Source of the DNA: Chryseobacterium daeguense DSM 19388
GTDB taxonomy: Bacteria > Bacteroidota > Bacteroidia > Flavobacteriales > Weeksellaceae
Assembly: GCF_000430825.1 (NCBI RefSeq)
Contig: NZ_AUMT01000018.1
Coordinates: 1-64,000, forward strand
DNA length: 64,000 nt
Reading direction: 5' to 3'
In this document: in pieces, positions 60,453-64,000 of the stretch
Numbering within the stretch: position 1 is the stretch's first letter
How the letters are laid out: every line of letters starts with the position of its first letter
Translations under genes and position numbers: made by a program
The notes under the pieces: generated by a model
Told to the model about the DNA's origin: nothing
What the model saw: the letters and a program-made list of their open reading frames with translations, nothing else
Databases searched by the model: none

Positions 60453-62912
60453 ATGAATTTCAGAAAAATAAACATAAAAGCTTTTATTGTTACGATCGTA
60501 ATAATATCCGGAGTACAAAATAATGTCAATGCGCAGTCTTACAAAAAGACGGATACAGGCGTGAATTTTTCTTCGGATAACATGAATGTGCAAGTGAAGC
60601 TTTACGGACCGCACATCATAAGAATTATTAAATATCCTTCGGGAAAATCATTTATAAAAAAAAGTCTGTCTGTTATCAAACAAGAACAGAAAATAAAATT
60701 CTCCGTTACAGAAAATGAAAATATTTTGTTGTTAAAAACCAGTGGCTTACAACTTGTCATCAATACTAAAAACGGAGAAGTTGCTTATAAAACACCATCC
60801 GGAAAAGAGCTTGTAAAAGAAAACGGGAACGATTTCAAACCCTTTAATGATGCAGGAAGTCCTACTTATTCTGTAACTCAATCTTTTCAGTTAGAAAAAG
60901 ACGAGCCTATTTATGGTTTGGGAATTTTACAGAACGGAAAATTATCTCAAAGAAATCAGGACATCAGAATGGTGCAGAATAATACCTGGGATTTTGTGCC
61001 TTTCTTCCAGTCTGTAAAAGGATATGGCATTTTTTGGGACAATTATTCTCCTACTCAGTTTACGGATAATGATCAGAAGACATCTTTTACTTCCGAAGTG
61101 GGAGACGGGGTGGATTATTATTTCATGTATGGCGGAAATGCAGATGGCGTGATAGCAGCAATGCGTGATCTTACGGGAAATGTCCCAATGTTTCCGTTAT
61201 GGACTTACGGCTACTGGCAAAGTAAGGAACGCTACAAAAGTCAGGGTGAAATTGTGGATGTTGTTAAAAAATACCGTGATCTGAAAGTGCCTTTGGATGG
61301 GATCATTCAGGATTGGCAATATTGGGGAAACAATTACCAGTGGAATGCAATGGATTTCATAAGCCCTGATTTTCCTGATGCCAAAAAAATGCTCAATGAT
61401 ATTCACGGGTTAAATGCACATCTTTCTGTATCCATCTGGTCTTCATTCGGGCCAATGACGAATCAGTATCGTGAAATGGATCCTAAAGGAATGCTTTTCA
61501 ATTTCAAAACCTGGCCGGAATCCGGAAGGGAAAGCTGGCCTCCGGACATGAATTATCCTTCAGGAGTACGTGTTTATGATGCTTACAATCCCGAAGCCAG
61601 AGACATTTACTGGAAATACCTGAATAAAGGCGTTTTCAGTCTGGGCGTAGATTCCTGGTGGATGGATTCCACTGAACCAGATCATTTGAGCCAGAAGCCG
61701 GAAGATTTAGATACAAAAACATATCTTGGTTCGTTCAGGAAGGTTAGAAATGCATATCCGTTAATGGCTGTTGGTGGTGTTTATGATCATCAGCGTGCAA
61801 CAACAGGCGATAAGAGGGTTTTTATTTTAACAAGATCTGCATTCGCGGGGCAGCAGCGTTATGGAGCCAATACTTGGTCGGGAGATGTCAATTCTTCTTG
61901 GGAATCATTACGGAATCAGGTTCCTGCCGGTTTAAATTTTTCTATGACCGGAAACCCTAATTTTAACTCTGATATAGGAGGATTCTTTGCCGGAACATAT
62001 AAAAAAGGCTGGAGCGAGAGTTCGGGTTCAAAAAATCCGATGTTTCAGGAACTGTATGTTCGCTGGCTGAAATATGGAACCTTCACACCGATGATGCGTT
62101 CGCACGGAACCGATGTGCCTAGAGAAATCTATCAGTTTGGAAAAAAAGGGGATGTAGTGTATGATGCTGTGGAGAAGTTCATCAGGTTAAGATACAGTTT
62201 GCTGCCTTATATTTATTCTGTTTCGTGGGATGTTTCCAAAAACCAGTCTAGTTTTATGAGAGCGCTTGCAATGGATTTTAAGGAAGATAAAAAAGCCTGG
62301 GATATCAACAACGAATATATGTTTGGAAAATCTTTTCTGGTGGCTCCTGTGCTGAACCCTCAATACACTCCGGAAAAAATAGTGAAGACCGATGAACAGA
62401 ACGGTTGGGACAAAAGAGAGGAAAAAGGACCTTCGGTTGAGAATGTGGATTTCACACAGAATAAAACCGTAAAAGCATATCTTCCGTCCGGTTCTGAGTG
62501 GTACGACTACTGGACCAATACAAAGCACAAAGGCGGACAGGAAATCGAAAAAACAGTCAATATCCAAAATATTCCATTGTATGTAAAAGCCGGAAGCATA
62601 ATTCCTTTCGGGCCTGATGTACAATATGCTGCAGAGAAAAAATGGGATCATTTAATTCTGAAAATATATCCCGGATCTGATGCGGATTTTGTCTTATACG
62701 AAGATGAATTCGACAATTACAATTACGAAAAAGGCAGCTATACTGAAATTCCAATACATTGGGATGATAAATCCAATGCACTAACCATTCACAGCCGCAA
62801 AGGAAAATACACAGGAATGCTTGAAAAAAGAAATTTCACCATTATTCTTCCTAATGGTCAGCAAAAAGCAGTGGCTTATTCAGGTAAAAATATTAAAGTG
62901 ATTCTTAAATAA
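60453..62912 (+). CDS. Exported GH31-family enzyme, alpha-xylosidase type
   Basis: Hydrolyses alpha-linked xylose (or a related residue) from oligosaccharides. Signal peptide to about residue 28, N-terminal beta-sandwich to about 230 (including YGLGILQNGKLSQRNQDIRM), then the (beta/alpha)8 barrel with WTYGYWQSKERYKSQGEIVDVVKKYRDLKVPLDGIIQDWQYWG and nucleophile Asp in GVDSWWMDSTEPDH near 405. The acid/base lies in ANTWSGDVNSSWE near 478. C-terminal sandwiches complete 819 residues. Related proteins are alpha-xylosidases; their role on glucuronoxylan is less obvious than on xyloglucan. Confidence 0.9.
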   Translation: MNFRKINIKAFIVTIVIISGVQNNVNAQSYKKTDTGVNFSSDNMNVQVKLYGPHIIRIIKYPSGKSFIKKSLSVIKQEQKIKFSVTENENILLLKTSGLQLVINTKNGEVAYKTPSGKELVKENGNDFKPFNDAGSPTYSVTQSFQLEKDEPIYGLGILQNGKLSQRNQDIRMVQNNTWDFVPFFQSVKGYGIFWDNYSPTQFTDNDQKTSFTSEVGDGVDYYFMYGGNADGVIAAMRDLTGNVPMFPLWTYGYWQSKERYKSQGEIVDVVKKYRDLKVPLDGIIQDWQYWGNNYQWNAMDFISPDFPDAKKMLNDIHGLNAHLSVSIWSSFGPMTNQYREMDPKGMLFNFKTWPESGRESWPPDMNYPSGVRVYDAYNPEARDIYWKYLNKGVFSLGVDSWWMDSTEPDHLSQKPEDLDTKTYLGSFRKVRNAYPLMAVGGVYDHQRATTGDKRVFILTRSAFAGQQRYGANTWSGDVNSSWESLRNQVPAGLNFSMTGNPNFNSDIGGFFAGTYKKGWSESSGSKNPMFQELYVRWLKYGTFTPMMRSHGTDVPREIYQFGKKGDVVYDAVEKFIRLRYSLLPYIYSVSWDVSKNQSSFMRALAMDFKEDKKAWDINNEYMFGKSFLVAPVLNPQYTPEKIVKTDEQNGWDKREEKGPSVENVDFTQNKTVKAYLPSGSEWYDYWTNTKHKGGQEIEKTVNIQNIPLYVKAGSIIPFGPDVQYAAEKKWDHLILKIYPGSDADFVLYEDEFDNYNYEKGSYTEIPIHWDDKSNALTIHSRKGKYTGMLEKRNFTIILPNGQQKAVAYSGKNIKVILK

Positions 62913-62931
62913 TGATTAATGACGAAATGAT

Positions 62932-64000
62932 ATGATAAACCATAAAAAAATTATCAAAGTATTTGTATTGCTCTGTTTCCTTGGAGTTGGAAGCGCTTTT
63001 GCCCAACAAACTTTAGGTATTACAGAGAATATCATTTCAAATGATAACGGTTTTCCAATTGTTTCAACGGACGGAAATGTTGCAAATTTATTTTATGATA
63101 AATCAGAAAATCCTGCCGTCATTCGTGCTGCGAAAGATTTACAGTCGGATATACAGAAAGTGACAGGAAAATTACCCAATCTTTCAACAACAGAAATTTC
63201 CGGCGAATTTGAAATCATCATCGGAACTTTTGGCACAAATAAATTGATTGATAAACTTATATCCTCAAAAAAAATCAATGCCAAAGATTTAAAAGGAAAA
63301 TGGGAAAGTTTCGTGATAACAACGGTAGAAAATCCAAAATCTAAATCCAAAAAACAGCTTATCATTGCCGGAAGCGACAGAAGAGGAACGATTTACGGAA
63401 TCTATGAATTATCAAGACAATTAGGGGTTTCTCCATGGTATTACTGGAATGATGTCCCTGTTCAGAAACGTTCTTCGGCGTATGTTGTTCCTGGGTATTA
63501 TGCTTCAGGTGAGCCTAAAGTAAAGTATCGCGGTATTTTCATTAATGATGAAGAACCTGCTTTCGGAACCTGGGCAAGAACCAAATTCGGAGGCATCAAC
63601 AGCAAAATGTATTCACACATGTTTGAGCTTCTCCTTCGTCTCAGAGCCAATTATTTGTGGCCTGCAATGTGGGGGAAAGCCTTTAACGAAGATGATCCGC
63701 TTAATCCGAAAGTTGCCGATGAATACGGAATCGTTATGGGGACTTCTCACCACGAGCCGATGATGCGGGCTCAGAAAGAATGGGGAAATCATAGAAAAGA
63801 ATACGGAAACGGTGAATGGAATTACCACACCAATAAAGAAGGTCTCCTGAAATTTTGGGAAGATGGATTCAGCCGGAACAAAAATTATGATAATCTCGTG
63901 ACAATGGGAATGCGTGGAAACGGCGACGAACCGATGAGCGACCTGGGAAGTGCGGAAGCCAATTTCAAATTATTGGAGCAAATTATGCTTGACCAGAGAA
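62932..64000 (+). CDS. GH115 xylan alpha-1,2-glucuronidase, 3' truncated by window edge
   Basis: Removes 4-O-methylglucuronic acid from xylan. The frame opens at ATG 62932 and remains open to the end. Signal peptide KKIIKVFVLLCFLGVGSAFAQQ, then the GH115 N-terminal domain (ENPAVIRAAKDLQSDIQKVTGKLP, IIAGSDRRGTIYGIYELSRQLGVSPWYYWNDVP) and the start of the catalytic domain (KYRGIFINDEEPAFGTWARTKFGGINSKMYSHMFELLLRLRANYLWPAMWG and GTSHHEPMMRAQKEW). These are highly characteristic. It explains the uxuA/SDR pair: released glucuronate is catabolised inside the cell. The visible 356 residues are under half of the usual 850. Confidence 0.95.
   Translation, partial: MINHKKIIKVFVLLCFLGVGSAFAQQTLGITENIISNDNGFPIVSTDGNVANLFYDKSENPAVIRAAKDLQSDIQKVTGKLPNLSTTEISGEFEIIIGTFGTNKLIDKLISSKKINAKDLKGKWESFVITTVENPKSKSKKQLIIAGSDRRGTIYGIYELSRQLGVSPWYYWNDVPVQKRSSAYVVPGYYASGEPKVKYRGIFINDEEPAFGTWARTKFGGINSKMYSHMFELLLRLRANYLWPAMWGKAFNEDDPLNPKVADEYGIVMGTSHHEPMMRAQKEWGNHRKEYGNGEWNYHTNKEGLLKFWEDGFSRNKNYDNLVTMGMRGNGDEPMSDLGSAEANFKLLEQIMLDQR

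Overview
The window looks like a chromosome segment of a Flavobacteriia species close to Chryseobacterium. The signs are low GC, SusC/SusD pairs, a type IX secretion sorting domain, FecR/STN signalling, zeaxanthin-type carotenoid genes and promoters with a TAnnTTTG -7 element. This genus-level assignment is inference.

Layout. 1-6.2 kb: the 3' part of a DsbD-like reductant transporter, then an isolated SusC/SusD pair. 6.3-8.7 kb: an aldehyde dehydrogenase, a small orphan gene and a DUF2383-type stress protein. 8.9-13.1 kb: a tight carotenoid operon (MarR-type regulator, crtI, crtB, crtZ, CrtY-type cyclase). 13.3-15.8 kb: a small gene, a frameshifted short-chain dehydrogenase and a KAS III-like synthase. 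16.1-25.2 kb: tRNA-Ser(TGA) followed directly by a tyrosine recombinase with two frameshifts, a MarR/S9-peptidase pair, and a rearranged region with a polymorphic-toxin-like protein, a candidate immunity gene and an orphan second toxin module.

25.5-33.4 kb is the most interesting part: an R-body (refractile body, 'killing trait') locus. It has four nearly identical RebB proteins in tandem, two divergent RebB-like proteins, several accessory proteins with no recognised family, and a convergent four-gene operon ending in a histidine kinase and a LuxR-type response regulator. A possible RNA switch precedes the array, hairpins lie between its copies, and an A10 slippery tract joins two of the accessory genes. 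With the toxin/immunity cassettes next to it, this reads as a candidate toxin plus delivery island; that link is inference.

33.6-44.5 kb: an NTF2-like protein, then a divergent ECF sigma / FecR anti-sigma pair with an STN-containing TonB receptor and a train of exported proteins (beta-helix lipoprotein, T9SS cargo, lipoprotein, S41 protease). 45.0-64.0 kb: a glucuronoxylan utilisation locus, in order Nudix-type regulator with palindromic operators, xylulokinase, xylose isomerase, SusC/SusD, mannonate dehydratase, SDR mannonate oxidoreductase, two GH43 enzymes, a CE1 esterase, a GH31 enzyme and the start of a GH115 alpha-glucuronidase cut by the window edge.

Four coding interruptions (14.25, 16.69, 17.69 and 26.29 kb) are each repaired by adding one A or T within a run, so they may be consensus errors rather than true mutations.
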